Shown one piece after another: positions 25,293 to 35,306 of a stretch of 64,000 bases of DNA; within the stretch, counting starts at the first letter, position 1; every line of letters begins with the position of its first letter. The position numbers and the translations under genes are program-made. Below the pieces are notes generated by a model. It made no database searches. It was not told the origin of the DNA and saw only the letters and a program-made list of their open reading frames with translations. This DNA comes from Cytophagales bacterium CG12_big_fil_rev_8_21_14_0_65_40_12 (GTDB lineage Bacteria > Bacteroidota > Bacteroidia > Cytophagales > Cyclobacteriaceae). Location: assembly GCA_002786855.1 (NCBI GenBank), contig PCUU01000092.1, positions 52,576-116,575 of the forward strand, read 5' to 3'.

Positions 25293-26544
25293 GCTGAATA
25301 AGGTTACCATTGTTTACAATACCCACTACTTTCCCTTTTAAACTTTGATTGATAAAGGGAGAAGCCACAGACTTTGATTGATTCGTGGCGGCATTGTATT
25401 TCCATTCCAGAGCAGGAGAAAATAGAGTAAGATTGGCCCTTTCACCTTCTTTAATCATGGGAATTTCTAAACCTAGAATTTTCCTTGGGGCAATGGTGAT
25501 TTTTTCCAATTGACTTTCGGCACGGTCTCCAAAAGCCTTCAATAAAGCTGGATAGAAGGTTTGAAGTCCAATTACACCGAAATCAGCCAAATCAAATTCT
25601 AGTTGCTTACTTTCTTGGTCGTGTGGCTGGTGGTCGCTTACAATTACATCAATCGTACCGTCCAAAACGCCTTCAATCAAAGCTTGCCTATCGGCTTCTT
25701 TCCTAAAAGGTGGATTAACCTTAAAATTGGTGTCGAAATCGGATAAGTGCTCATCGGTGAAAATCAAATAATGAATTCCGACATCGGCAGTAACATTTAG
25801 GCCTTGTGCCTTGGCTTCTCTTATTCTTCGAACCGCTCCGGCCGAAGAAATCAAACTGAAGTGGATTTTACCCCCCGCATATTTTAATAATTCCAAATCG
25901 CGGTCAATCATGATTTCCTCTGCGAGTTCTGGCATTCCCTTCATGCCTAAGCTTGTGCTCATAATTCCTTCATGCATCGTACCGAAGGCCGTGAGCATTT
26001 TATCTTCGGGCCTATTGATGAGCACGCCACCAAAAGTCTGAAGGTACTGCAAGCTCTTAAGCAAAATATCGGTATGCCAAATCGGCTCTGTACCATCAGT
26101 AAAGGCTACTGCCCCGGCAGTATGGAGATCGATCATCTCTGTCAAATCCTTACCGTGACAACCGAGGGTCACGGCTGCTGCTGGATGTAAATTCACGGTG
26201 GCGGTTTTGTTCCACTTGTGGAAATAACTGATGCTATTCTTATTCGAGATGACAGGATCTGTATTTGGCAAAACCAGAACTTCCGTAAAGCCACCCGCAG
26301 CTGCCGCAGCAGCGCCAGAGTCCAAATCTTCTTTATGTTCTTTACCAGGATCGGGAATGAGCGATCGCATATCAAACCATCCTGGCGAAACCCTAAGGTC
26401 GGGCTGTTCAATGACCAAGCCATCAAAATCTATGTGATCATTGATCTTTTGAATGAAGCCGTTATTAACGAGAATGTCTTTAACTAATGAATGATGGGGA
26501 GATGAAGGATCGAAAATCTTTGCACCACGGATAAGGAATTCCAT
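25285..26544 (-). CDS. Dihydroorotase-like protein lacking the HxH metal motif
   Basis: The 419-residue amidohydrolase fold is clearly dihydroorotase-related: LPNTDPVISN, TADVGIHYLIFTDEHLSDFD, FKVNPPFRKEADRQALIEG, and VSDHQPHDQESK. In the catalytic start, the usual DxHxHxR is replaced by FDMRSLIPDPG (R60-S61-L62), and no lysine occurs at the usual carboxylated-Lys spot (AGAVAFTDG). The binuclear zinc site should therefore be absent. A full PyrC is encoded at 37.6-39.0 kb. It resembles the inactive PyrC-like partner (PyrX) of aspartate transcarbamoylase in other bacteria, but pyrB is not seen here. Partner role is inference. Confidence 0.85.
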   Translation of the reverse strand: MEFLIRGAKIFDPSSPHHSLVKDILVNNGFIQKINDHIDFDGLVIEQPDLRVSPGWFDMRSLIPDPGKEHKEDLDSGAAAAAAGGFTEVLVLPNTDPVISNKNSISYFHKWNKTATVNLHPAAAVTLGCHGKDLTEMIDLHTAGAVAFTDGTEPIWHTDILLKSLQYLQTFGGVLINRPEDKMLTAFGTMHEGIMSTSLGMKGMPELAEEIMIDRDLELLKYAGGKIHFSLISSAGAVRRIREAKAQGLNVTADVGIHYLIFTDEHLSDFDTNFKVNPPFRKEADRQALIEGVLDGTIDVIVSDHQPHDQESKQLEFDLADFGVIGLQTFYPALLKAFGDRAESQLEKITIAPRKILGLEIPMIKEGERANLTLFSPALEWKYNAATNQSKSVASPFINQSLKGKVVGIVNNGNLIQHV

Positions 26545-26545
26545 A

Positions 26546-28555
26546 TCACAAATATCGGATTAAAATTATTTCTGCAAAAAGAAAAAATAAAGACAGCATC
26601 AGGGCATATTTCCATAGCTCAATTCCCTTCACTCCTGAAGTCAATTCACGGTCAACATCGATGGCCTCTGATGCGCTAATGACATAGATATGTGGGGATT
26701 GTGCTATTTCTGCAAGCTCATCCGAGGAATACCGCAGCACAGAAGATTCAGATTTTGAGGCATTAAAAGCCAATGTCCCAATCTCTTGATCGCCTGCCTT
26801 CAGTTGATAACTGCCTGCACTAAGCTCATCTTTAGGCACCTCCAAAATTAAACTCTTACCAGAAATCCGCTGATCTGGTGTTATTTTCTTATCTCCATTC
26901 TCCAAAGTCAGAATGTCGTCCGCAGAAAGTGCCACTTCTAATGGATAGACTATCGTTTGTTCGTCTGTCAAATAATAGGGCCTGGATAAGTTCACTTTAC
27001 TGCCCAAAGCAAGCTTGTACATGATTGGAACGAAAAGCGAATGGCTCGGAAAACCTGTGGCAGTGTCGCTAAAATCTGTAGAGAAAAAATAAACATTGCC
27101 TTTGGGTGCGGCAGCCTTGGATAGAAAATCGCGACCATTTTTAAAACTTAACACCGCCAATTCACTATTCATTAATCTAAATTTATTGGATGCATCAGGC
27201 ATTGAAATGGACTCATTTTGTGCTTCGAAAATGCCATCGAAAAAGGGATTTTGAAAGTTGGGTTGTGCCAATTCAAGCCTTTCCTCTGAGTCATTTCTTA
27301 CAGAAAGCCCAAGCTCCGCATACATTTGAGCTGCGCCTTCTTCAGAAGGGATGATCAGCACCGTAGCATTCGCCTCGAGCACTTTATTCAGAGACGCAAT
27401 AAGTTGATTGGAAAAATTTGGCAATTGATTCAAAATGATGATATCGGCCAAAACCAATTGTGCATTGTCCAAATTGTTGATATCGAAGGATTGATAATTG
27501 AAGAGTTCATTCTCATCAAAAAGCTGCTTTACATAGGGACTTGATTTTGATCCTCTTACCTCATGAACCGCCACCTTTTCTATATTATTGAGCGTAAGGT
27601 TAAAGTCATTATCGAAAAGCACCTTTGGATCTTCTAAAGTGATTTTAACTTTATTCAAACCGTTGGCCTTGGGATCAATTTCAAAAGTATACTCTTGTGT
27701 ACCATTTGCCGAAACATCGATTTGAGCAGTGCTCGCCAGCTGATCACCATAAAAAAGTCTGAGGTTTACCTTCTCAAAGTCTTCAGTTCCTTCATTTCTC
27801 ACTACCACTTTCAGCTCATTCTTCATTGCTCCCATCAGAAAGCTATTGGCTAAATAAGCTGTATCGAAGTATAGATTACTGCTGATGTCACTTTCAACCG
27901 GAAGCAAATAGTAATTTCGGGTGGTGTCATTGATAATTGGATCAAGGGCAATCTCCTGGTTTTTCTGAAAGTCACTGACCAAATAAACATCGCCTCTGAA
28001 TGAGCTTGCCGCAATTCTTGATTGGATTTCAGCTGGGCTGCGACCGATTCCTGACAATTGCATTTCTGTAAACCTGTCCTTCATTGTTGCTGCCGTATAG
28101 CTCGTATTGAGAGAGTTACCGTAGCCGTTTTCTAAGAATTTGAATTTTGCCGATTCTGGATAAGCCCCAACGACCCCATTTGCCAATGAAAAAGCCACAT
28201 CAAATGCAGATTGTTGGTTATTGACCGGCATGTCCATGCTCATGGAGTTATCTAGGTAAATCAATGCCTCATCGCTCAATTCAAGTGTATTGTTCTTGTC
28301 TTTAAAGATGGGTTGGGCGAATGCAAAAATCAGAAATGAGATAAACAGCAGCCTAGAAGCCAGTATCAAGAGTTCAACAGGTTTTCTCTTCGAAGAAGTT
28401 TCTTCTTTCACCCTCTTAAGCAAGGCGATGTTTGAAAACTGGATTTTTTTAACCCTTCTAAAATTAAAGAGATGGATGATCACAGGAATGGCCAACGCCA
28501 ACAGTCCCCAGAGCAAAAGGGGGTTGAGAAACGATAAAACGGAGTAAACTGTCAA
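26546..28555 (-). CDS. BatA-domain / VWA-like membrane protein
   Basis: The 669-residue protein has the N-terminal BatA domain (FLNPLLLWGLLALAIPVIIHLF, then FSNIALLKRVKEE and RLLFISFLIFAFAQP). A VWA-like region follows with a partial MIDAS (YLDNSMSMDM). Then come Ig-like periplasmic strands, a domain resembling class I glutamine amidotransferases, and a C-terminal helix (YALMLSLFFLFAEIILIRYL). Family members are inner-membrane aerotolerance (Bat) proteins of Bacteroidota. It is the first gene of the operon leading to the dihydroorotase-like, DUF4199 and glycosyltransferase genes, with a 1-bp gap. Confidence 0.85.
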   Translation of the reverse strand: MTVYSVLSFLNPLLLWGLLALAIPVIIHLFNFRRVKKIQFSNIALLKRVKEETSSKRKPVELLILASRLLFISFLIFAFAQPIFKDKNNTLELSDEALIYLDNSMSMDMPVNNQQSAFDVAFSLANGVVGAYPESAKFKFLENGYGNSLNTSYTAATMKDRFTEMQLSGIGRSPAEIQSRIAASSFRGDVYLVSDFQKNQEIALDPIINDTTRNYYLLPVESDISSNLYFDTAYLANSFLMGAMKNELKVVVRNEGTEDFEKVNLRLFYGDQLASTAQIDVSANGTQEYTFEIDPKANGLNKVKITLEDPKVLFDNDFNLTLNNIEKVAVHEVRGSKSSPYVKQLFDENELFNYQSFDINNLDNAQLVLADIIILNQLPNFSNQLIASLNKVLEANATVLIIPSEEGAAQMYAELGLSVRNDSEERLELAQPNFQNPFFDGIFEAQNESISMPDASNKFRLMNSELAVLSFKNGRDFLSKAAAPKGNVYFFSTDFSDTATGFPSHSLFVPIMYKLALGSKVNLSRPYYLTDEQTIVYPLEVALSADDILTLENGDKKITPDQRISGKSLILEVPKDELSAGSYQLKAGDQEIGTLAFNASKSESSVLRYSSDELAEIAQSPHIYVISASEAIDVDRELTSGVKGIELWKYALMLSLFFLFAEIILIRYL

Positions 28556-28712
28556 AGCGGGTTAATTATGCTAAGCTTTAAAACCATAACTACGCAAAAA
28601 TTGATTTGAATATACAGTAAGCAGCGAAATTTATTCGAGTGGTTAAATTAATAGGTTTTGATGAGTGCTGCCTGCAACATCAAATTTAAAATTCATCAGG
28701 ATAAAATTTGCT

Positions 28713-28733
28713 ATACATCATAATACGATGTAT
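28713..28733. promoter_or_regulatory. PadR-type operator (inverted repeat)
   Basis: ATACATC-N7-GATGTAT is a perfect inverted repeat ending 9 bp before the chosen padR start. PadR regulators typically bind ATGT/ACAT palindromes at their own promoters, so this is a likely autoregulatory site. It overlaps an upstream ATG, which argues for the later start. Confidence 0.6.
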
Positions 28734-28742
28734 CATTGTTCT

Positions 28743-29084
28743 ATGTATTCACGAGAACTATTAAAAGGCATACTCAAACCCATTATTTTGAAGCTACTTT
28801 CCGAAGAAGAAAAAATGTACGGTTATGAAATTGTACAGAAAGTAAAGGAAAAAACAGAAGGTAAATTACTGATCAAGGAAGGCTCTCTTTATCCAACCCT
28901 TCACGCGCTTACTACTGAAGGATATTTAACTACAGAATCAGTAATAGTAGATAGCAGAACAAGAAAATACTACTCGCTCACAAATAAGGGGAAGGGTTTG
29001 GCAATACCAGCAATTCAAGAATTGTTCGACTTTCAAGCGACATTGAAGCTCATATTTGGCAATAAAAATCCAGCTATCTCATGA
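28743..29084 (+). CDS. PadR-family transcriptional regulator
   Basis: I start at the Met at 28743 (MYSRELLKGILKPIILKLL), 113 residues. The earlier GTG/ATG starts lie in or before the operator. The winged helix-turn-helix reads MYGYEIVQKVKEKTEGKLLI, then EGSLYPTLHALTTEGYLTTE, and ends with a basic wing (RTRKYYSLTNKGKG). The short C-terminal helix is typical of small PadR-s1 proteins. It overlaps the next gene (ATGA), a membrane protein that is the probable target or partner, as in many Bacteroidota PadR pairs. Confidence 0.92.
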   Translation: MYSRELLKGILKPIILKLLSEEEKMYGYEIVQKVKEKTEGKLLIKEGSLYPTLHALTTEGYLTTESVIVDSRTRKYYSLTNKGKGLAIPAIQELFDFQATLKLIFGNKNPAIS

Positions 29085-29671
29085 TCAATCAAGCACAAAC
29101 CAAAATTATACGGGACTACCTTTTAGGTGAAGGATTCACCCATGTGGATTTGCTCGATGATTTGGCTGATCACATTTCGTGCAAAATCGAAATGCTTCTC
29201 ACGGATTCAGACATAAGCTTCGAAAATGCACTTTTGATAGCACGACAGGAGGTGATACCTGATTATGCCCTTCAAATTGAAGATGATTTAAAATTTCTAA
29301 CCACTAAAAAACAAAATACCATGATTAAGAAACTCGCATTTATTGGAGGCTACGCAAGTGCAGTATGCCTTTGTTTGTCTATTCTCTTTTTTAGTCAGTC
29401 ATTACTAGGTTCAAAAAGATCTCAACTGAAAATAGAAGCCACACAAGTTGAAATGATGATGGAAAATCAGATGAATGGAGAAGTATCAGCTAGCAATATC
29501 AGCTCAGATTTGACAGAATATCACAGACGTAATCTCATCTCATCTTTCAATAAATTTGAGATGGCCGAGACCTTCCTTATCATATCATTCGCGCTATTTG
29601 CTGTGTTCTATCTCCCGTATAAGTTCTACAGCAACTATCAAAGGACTGATCAAGAATTCTATCATGCATAA
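29081..29671 (+). CDS. PadR-linked two-helix membrane protein
   Basis: The 196-residue protein has a soluble N-terminal ~75 residues with an acidic helix-rich pattern (YLLGEGFTHVDLLDDLADHI), like permease-prefix domains of PadR-linked genes. Two membrane helices follow at about 85-105 and 165-182, separated by a ~60-residue loop. Coupling to padR by a 4-bp overlap and a shared terminator indicate one transcript. No biochemical role is inferable; such proteins usually respond to envelope stress or antibiotics. Confidence 0.7.
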   Translation: MINQAQTKIIRDYLLGEGFTHVDLLDDLADHISCKIEMLLTDSDISFENALLIARQEVIPDYALQIEDDLKFLTTKKQNTMIKKLAFIGGYASAVCLCLSILFFSQSLLGSKRSQLKIEATQVEMMMENQMNGEVSASNISSDLTEYHRRNLISSFNKFEMAETFLIISFALFAVFYLPYKFYSNYQRTDQEFYHA

Positions 29672-29675
29672 TCAA

Positions 29676-29709
29676 AAAAGGCCTCGCTAATTATTTAGCG
29701 AGGCCTTTT
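29676..29709. terminator. Bidirectional terminator between padR operon and gcvP
   Basis: A 15-bp perfect stem (AAAAGGCCTCGCTAA / TTAGCGAGGCCTTTT) with a 4-nt loop has A/T runs at both sides. Confidence 0.9.
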
Positions 29710-29728
29710 CGTTTTCTAGGTGCAAATA

Positions 29729-32632
29729 TTAAGCTGTTGCCTCTTCAGGAGCATAATCCTCAACAGGAATACAGCTGCACATTAAGTTTCTATCGCCATA
29801 AGCCGAATCGATTCTTGCTACTGCTGGCCAGAACTTGGCTTCTTTTACATATTCAGCAGGCCAAACCGCTTTCTCTCTAGAATAAGGTCTCTCCCATTGG
29901 CCTTCAAGCACCATGGACTGTGTATGAGGCGCATTTACCAAAACGTTATCCTCTTGGCTCGCCATTCCGTCAGCAATCTCTCTGATTTCTTCACGGATGC
30001 TCAACATCGCATCGCAGAAACGATCCAATTCAACTTTAGATTCTGATTCTGTTGGCTCAATCATCAAAGTTCCCGCTACAGGGAAAGATACTGTTGGCGC
30101 ATGGAAACCATAATCCATTAGTCTCTTCGCAATATCCGTCACCTCAACTTTATAAGCTTTGAAATCGCGACAATCCACGATCATCTCATGAGCACACCTG
30201 CCTTTAGAGCCTGCGTATAAAATTTTATACTCCTTCTCTAGTCTAGCCTTAATATAGTTAGCATTTAGAATGGCGATTTTAGTCGCATTGGTCAATCCTT
30301 CGGCACCCATCATAGCGATGTAGGCATAAGAGATGGTCAAGATGCTGGCACTGCCCCAAGGCGCTCCAGAAATAGACGTAATCGCATGCTCATTTCCCAT
30401 ATCAACTACTGCACTACCTGGAAGGAACGGTGCGAGATGAGATCTTACTCCGATTGGGCCCATGCCTGGCCCACCTCCACCATGAGGAATACAGAAAGTT
30501 TTATGAAGATTCAAGTGGCAAACGTCAGCACCAATGATACCTGGGCTGGTCAAACCAACTTGAGCATTCATGTTAGCTCCATCCATATACACCTGACCAC
30601 CATGCTGATGGATCAATGCGCAAATATCTTTGATGCTTTCTTCGAAAACTCCGTGGGTAGATGGATAAGTCACCATCAATGCCGCTAAGTTTTCGCTATT
30701 TTCTTCAACACGAAGTTTAAGATCATCCATATCGATGTTTCCGCGCTCATCGCACTTCACAAGTACTACGGACATGCCCGCCATTACTGCTGAAGCTGGG
30801 TTAGTGCCGTGTGCAGAAGTAGGAATAATGGCCACCGTTCTGTGATGATCTCCTCTGCTTTGATGATAAGCACGGATTACCATAAGCCCTGCATATTCTC
30901 CCTGAGCACCAGAGTTGGGCTGTAAAGAAACATCATCAAAACCAGTGATTTCAGAAAGCCAATCTACTAAATCATTGAACATCATTTGATATCCTCGGGT
31001 CTGGTAAAGTGGTGCAAATGGGTGAATTCCACCGAATTCTGGCCAAGTAACAGGGGCCATTTCAGCCGTGGCATTCAACTTCATGGTACATGATCCTAAC
31101 GAGATCATTGAATGTACCAATGACAAATCTTTACTTTCTAACTTCTTGATATAACGAAGCATTTCATGCTCAGAATGATACTGATTGAACACAGGATGTG
31201 TCATAAAATCAGTAACTCTTTCTAGTCCATTTGGTAATTCAACTTCTAAGTCAGAAGCTTCTTTATCCAAATCGAACTTCAAAACTTGACCAGTAGCTTC
31301 GGCAAAAACCGCAAGAATAGCTTCAATGTCTTCAACTCGAGTCGTTTCATCTACCGCAATACCGATATCTCCATTTTCGAAATAGCGGAAATTCATTTCA
31401 GCTACTTCTGCTATGGTCTTAATCTTATCTGCTAATGAAGATTCTGCTTCAATTCTCAAGGTATCAAAATAGACTTCATTCAATTGTTTGAAGTTCAATG
31501 AGGCCAAACCTTTTTCCAACAACTTCGCGAAGCCATGAATTTTTAAAGCGATATGCTTGATTCCTTTAGAACCATGATATACGCCATACATTCCAGCCAT
31601 TACACCAAGCAATACCTGAGCTGTACAGATATTAGAAGTTGCTTTTTCTCTTCTAATGTGCTGCTCTCTTGTCTGAAGCGCCATTCTATACGCCTTGTTG
31701 CCTTGGCTATCGATAGAGACCCCGATGATTCTGCCGGGAATTTGGCGCTTAAATTCATCTTTAGTAGCGAAGTAAGCCGCGTGCGGCCCGCCATAGCCCA
31801 TTGGCACACCAAATCTTTGAGTAGTACCCACCACAGCATCGGCACCCATTTCTCCCGGAGGGGTTAAAATGGCCAATGACATTAAATCAGCAGCAGCGGT
31901 CACGAACACATTGTTTTCATGAGCACTTTCTATGAAAGATTTAAAGTCTAAAACTTTACCGTCACCAGCAGGATATTGATAAAGCACACCATAAAGGTCG
32001 CTTCTTGTAAGATCAAGTTTATCAATTGGCCCTACTTCTAGATTGATTCCAACAGGGTTCGAACGTGTCTTTAAAAGATCAATGGTCTGTGGGAAGGTAT
32101 TTTCATCTACAAAGAAAGTATGGGCATCTTTCTTTTCCTTTTTACGCTGGCCCGAGAACATGAACATGGCTTCTGCTGCCGCAGTAGCCTCATCTAACAA
32201 AGAAGCATTGGCGATGGCCATGCCCGTTAAATCCATCACCATCGTTTGAAAATTGATCAAAGCCTCTAATCTGCCTTGGGCAATTTCTGCTTGGTATGGA
32301 GTGTAAGCCGTGTACCACCCTGGGTTTTCTAAAATATTTCTTTGGATTACGCCAGGAACAATGGTGTCATAATAACCCATTCCGATATATGACTTGAACA
32401 ACTTGTTCTGCGCGGCAATGTGTCTTAAATCCTTTAAAAACTGAAATTCCGATTTTGGAAGAGGAAGGTTGAGCGGTTTAGCCATTCTAATGCCCGCTGG
32501 CACAGTTTCTTCAATTAAAGCATCAAGGCTCGAAAGGCCTATCTCTTTCAACATTTCTGCCACTTCAATTTGATCCGGGCCGTTGTGTCGGTCTTCAAAT
32601 TTTTGGGTCTTTCTTAAATCAATCTTAGTCAT
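29729..32632 (-). CDS. gcvP: Glycine dehydrogenase (decarboxylating), P-protein
   Basis: I start at the Met at 32632 ([18 protein letters not shown]), 967 residues. A GGAGGACAGGAT ribosome site precedes it, while the longer frame to 32680 would start inside the promoter. GcvP is the PLP-dependent decarboxylase of the glycine cleavage system. The PLP-lysine block [18 protein letters not shown] is present in the C-terminal half. The N-terminal half (about 1-450) is the second, non-catalytic AAT-fold half of a fused P-protein. No gcvT or gcvH is adjacent. Confidence 0.97.
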   Translation of the reverse strand: MTKIDLRKTQKFEDRHNGPDQIEVAEMLKEIGLSSLDALIEETVPAGIRMAKPLNLPLPKSEFQFLKDLRHIAAQNKLFKSYIGMGYYDTIVPGVIQRNILENPGWYTAYTPYQAEIAQGRLEALINFQTMVMDLTGMAIANASLLDEATAAAEAMFMFSGQRKKEKKDAHTFFVDENTFPQTIDLLKTRSNPVGINLEVGPIDKLDLTRSDLYGVLYQYPAGDGKVLDFKSFIESAHENNVFVTAAADLMSLAILTPPGEMGADAVVGTTQRFGVPMGYGGPHAAYFATKDEFKRQIPGRIIGVSIDSQGNKAYRMALQTREQHIRREKATSNICTAQVLLGVMAGMYGVYHGSKGIKHIALKIHGFAKLLEKGLASLNFKQLNEVYFDTLRIEAESSLADKIKTIAEVAEMNFRYFENGDIGIAVDETTRVEDIEAILAVFAEATGQVLKFDLDKEASDLEVELPNGLERVTDFMTHPVFNQYHSEHEMLRYIKKLESKDLSLVHSMISLGSCTMKLNATAEMAPVTWPEFGGIHPFAPLYQTRGYQMMFNDLVDWLSEITGFDDVSLQPNSGAQGEYAGLMVIRAYHQSRGDHHRTVAIIPTSAHGTNPASAVMAGMSVVLVKCDERGNIDMDDLKLRVEENSENLAALMVTYPSTHGVFEESIKDICALIHQHGGQVYMDGANMNAQVGLTSPGIIGADVCHLNLHKTFCIPHGGGGPGMGPIGVRSHLAPFLPGSAVVDMGNEHAITSISGAPWGSASILTISYAYIAMMGAEGLTNATKIAILNANYIKARLEKEYKILYAGSKGRCAHEMIVDCRDFKAYKVEVTDIAKRLMDYGFHAPTVSFPVAGTLMIEPTESESKVELDRFCDAMLSIREEIREIADGMASQEDNVLVNAPHTQSMVLEGQWERPYSREKAVWPAEYVKEAKFWPAVARIDSAYGDRNLMCSCIPVEDYAPEEATA

Positions 32633-32679
32633 ATCCTGTCCTCCAATAATAGGTAAAATCTCTCCTTTCAAAAGATGCA

Positions 32680-32687
32680 CAAATGTA
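32680..32687 (-). promoter_or_regulatory. Candidate -7 box for gcvP
   Basis: The minus strand reads TACATTTG (TANNTTTG), 48 bp upstream of the chosen start. I see no glycine riboswitch in the short leader. Confidence 0.5.
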
Positions 32688-32796
32688 AGAGACTAAGGTT
32701 TGAAATCCTTAGTTTTCTCACCAAAAAAGTCTGACCGTCAAAACCTAAAAGTAGGCCAGCAGTGTAACTAATCTGATGTGCTTTTAATTATTTTTC

Positions 32797-32804
32797 TAGC
32801 TTTG
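32797..32804 (+). promoter_or_regulatory. Candidate -7 box for the M28 peptidase gene
   Basis: TAGCTTTG is an exact TANNTTTG match, 37 bp before the start codon at 32842. Confidence 0.5.
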
Positions 32805-32841
32805 AAAAATTAAAAAACTACAACATTAAAACTTAAACTCA

Positions 32842-34320
32842 ATGAAGAGATTATTAACACTCTTAGCAGTGATTTGTTTGGCTTCATTTTCTGCTCAAGC
32901 ACAAGACAAAACAGCAGTAAAATATGCCAGCACAATTACTCCACAAGACATGAAAGCGAAGCTAAGTGTTTTGGCTTCTGACGACTTTCAGGGAAGAGAA
33001 ACAGGCACTCCCGGCCAAGAAAAAGCCTCAAAATTTCTTGAAGATTTTTATCAGAAATTAGGCCTCCAAGCACCAGTGGACGGTACTTACCGACAGAAAT
33101 TCTCGATGTTTCAGTCAGATTGGTCAGATGTTTACATCAAAACGAAGAGCGGTAAAAAAGTAAATGGAAAGGACATTATCTTTTTTGGTAATGCTAACAT
33201 GGCCAAGGAGTTGAAACTTGCCACAGTATTTGTTGGCAAAGGCGAAACTTTGGACAATATGGATGTTAAAGGCAAAGGTGTTATCGCCATGGCCAGCTCA
33301 AGAGAAATGCTCGAAAAGTTGAATGCCTCTGGTGCGAAAGCGGTTTTTATCATCAGTGCCGATGACGAGCAATTCACCCAAACTTTACCAAGACAGGCAA
33401 GAAGAGCTCTGTTAAGTAGACTACGTTTCGATAAAGTGGCTGCAGCTGACGAGAGCATGGTTTTTTATATCACCAAAGCTATCGCAGCAGAAATGCTCAA
33501 CAGCTCCGCAGACAAATTAGAAGCTGCGGCCTCAAATCCTGCTAGTATAAAACCTCGCAGCGTGAGTTTGAAGGTGACCGAAAAACTCAAAGAATTAAAA
33601 ACCGAAAACATGGTTGCCTTTTTGGAAGGTACCGACCTGAAAGATGAGGTATTGGTGATTTCTTCACACTTCGATCACATTGGCCAAAACGAAGATGGCA
33701 CCGTGATTAACAATGGTGCTGATGATGATGGTAGTGGTACTACCGGTGTTATGGAAATTGCAGAGGCATTCGCTCAAGCGGCCAAAGAGGGAAATAAGCC
33801 AAGAAGAAGCATTTTGTTTCTAAATGTAACTGGTGAGGAAAAAGGCCTTTTGGGTTCTGAGTACTATTCTGAACATCCACTTTACCCAATTGAAAAAACT
33901 GTCAATAATTTGAATATTGACATGATCGGAAGAGTTGATCCTGACCATGAAAATGATAGAGATTATGTTTACGTGATCGGTTCGGAGAAGCTTTCTAGCC
34001 ATTTAAAAGTAATTTCTGAGTACGCCAACATTACCTATACTGGATTGAATTTGGATTACAGATATGATGACCCAAATGATACCAACAGGTTCTATTATCG
34101 ATCTGACCACTACAACTTCGCCAAAAAAGGCATTCCAATTATCTTCTATTTCAATGGTGTTCATGCGGACTATCACAGACCAACGGATACGGTGGATAAA
34201 ATCGAATTCGATGTGATGGCAAAAAGAGCGCAGCTCGTTTTCCACACAGCCTGGATTCTGGCCAACAGAGACCAAAGAACTCCTGTGGACAGAGAAGATG
34301 ACATGACATATAATCGTTAA
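32842..34320 (+). CDS. Secreted M28-family zinc aminopeptidase
   Basis: The 492-residue protein has a signal peptide (LLAVICLASFSAQAQ, cleavage ~21). It then has an N-terminal recognition region (LASDDFQGRETGTPGQEKAS), a PA-like insert, and the M28 catalytic domain. Metal and catalytic motifs are SSHFDHIG, NNGADDDGSGTTGVMEIA, NVTGEEKGLLGSEYY, NIDMIGR and RSDHYNFAKKGIPIIF. It is likely an exported peptidase releasing N-terminal residues in the periplasm or outside. It is monocistronic with its own -7 box and terminator. Confidence 0.94.
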   Translation: MKRLLTLLAVICLASFSAQAQDKTAVKYASTITPQDMKAKLSVLASDDFQGRETGTPGQEKASKFLEDFYQKLGLQAPVDGTYRQKFSMFQSDWSDVYIKTKSGKKVNGKDIIFFGNANMAKELKLATVFVGKGETLDNMDVKGKGVIAMASSREMLEKLNASGAKAVFIISADDEQFTQTLPRQARRALLSRLRFDKVAAADESMVFYITKAIAAEMLNSSADKLEAAASNPASIKPRSVSLKVTEKLKELKTENMVAFLEGTDLKDEVLVISSHFDHIGQNEDGTVINNGADDDGSGTTGVMEIAEAFAQAAKEGNKPRRSILFLNVTGEEKGLLGSEYYSEHPLYPIEKTVNNLNIDMIGRVDPDHENDRDYVYVIGSEKLSSHLKVISEYANITYTGLNLDYRYDDPNDTNRFYYRSDHYNFAKKGIPIIFYFNGVHADYHRPTDTVDKIEFDVMAKRAQLVFHTAWILANRDQRTPVDREDDMTYNR

Positions 34321-34341
34321 TTAAGATTTTAATTTTGATTG

Positions 34342-34370
34342 AAAAGGTTACTTTCGAGTAACCTTTTTTT
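34342..34370 (+). terminator. UUCG-loop terminator after the M28 peptidase gene
   Basis: An 11-bp stem (AAAAGGTTACT / AGTAACCTTTT) is closed by TTCG, with a T-run to 34370. The next gene's ATG follows immediately at 34371. Confidence 0.88.
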
Positions 34371-35282
34371 ATGGAAAATACGCTACATATACTTAATGGA
34401 GATAGCTCCAAGCTTAAATTTGAACAAAGCAGAATAAAAGGCACTGCAACTGTTTGGAGAGATGTACTCAGTGATGGCCCAGTAAGTATTGACTTTGCGA
34501 GCCCTGATTTTTGGCAATCGAGAAAAACATTTTTCAGTTCGTTTTTTGGCGTAATCAGTCTCCGATATGAGCAAGATGTAATTGCTGAGTTCAAAAAAAT
34601 TCAAAAATTCAATGCTTATGATGAGGTGGTACTTTGGTTTGAATATGACCTCTTCTGTCAAATTAATTTGATCGCACTTTTACATTGGTTTAAAAATCAG
34701 GAAATAAAAGCCCCCAAAATATCCCTGATCTGCGTGGGATGGGAAGAAGGTTTCGAAGGCTTAGTTGGGCTTGGGGAAATCCCAACTGATGATTATCCGT
34801 CACTTTATGAACGCAGAAGAATCTTGGGAAGCAACGATTTTAACTTGGCTTCGGATGCTTATTTGGCCTATTGCTCGGAAGACCCTCGAGATCTTGAAAC
34901 TTTCATTCTGCTACCATCCAATGAGTTTCCTTATTTAGGACTGGCCTTTATGGCGCATTTAAAAAGATTCCCATCTTCGAAAACTGGTTTTAATGTTATT
35001 GAAGAAAAAATAATGGAGCTGATAAATGAGGGAAATACCAATCTCAAATCTTTGATTAGAGAGTTATTGAAATGGCAGCACCTTTTCGGGTTTGGTGATC
35101 TTCAATACCTCAAATATTTAGAGAATTTGAAACCAATCTTTAAAGACTTCGAAAACCTAGAACTTAAAAGAGATTTCGACTCAAGCATGATAAAAAGAGA
35201 TTACTATTTGGGTGGGGCAAATGCTTCCGACTGGCTTTGGGATGATGAATTACAAGAAATTAAGCTGAAGGCCCATTCATAA
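34371..35282 (+). CDS. DUF1835 domain protein
   Basis: The 303-residue protein begins with the family pattern LHILNGDSSKLKF then WRDVLSDGP, typical of DUF1835 (with DUF3658). Family members are cytoplasmic, of unknown function. There is no signal peptide or membrane helix. The start codon directly touches the T-run of the upstream terminator, leaving no room for a ribosome site or leader. The gene is either translated from a leaderless transcript starting at about the ATG or from read-through. Confidence 0.8.
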   Translation: MENTLHILNGDSSKLKFEQSRIKGTATVWRDVLSDGPVSIDFASPDFWQSRKTFFSSFFGVISLRYEQDVIAEFKKIQKFNAYDEVVLWFEYDLFCQINLIALLHWFKNQEIKAPKISLICVGWEEGFEGLVGLGEIPTDDYPSLYERRRILGSNDFNLASDAYLAYCSEDPRDLETFILLPSNEFPYLGLAFMAHLKRFPSSKTGFNVIEEKIMELINEGNTNLKSLIRELLKWQHLFGFGDLQYLKYLENLKPIFKDFENLELKRDFDSSMIKRDYYLGGANASDWLWDDELQEIKLKAHS

Positions 35283-35306
35283 GCCTTCAACCTTTTAAAT
35301 TTCGAC

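Noticed and set aside
32633..32841. Glycine riboswitch upstream of gcvP
   Set aside because: The leader from the candidate -7 box to the start is only ~40 nt, too short for a glycine riboswitch, and no aptamer-like stems are seen.
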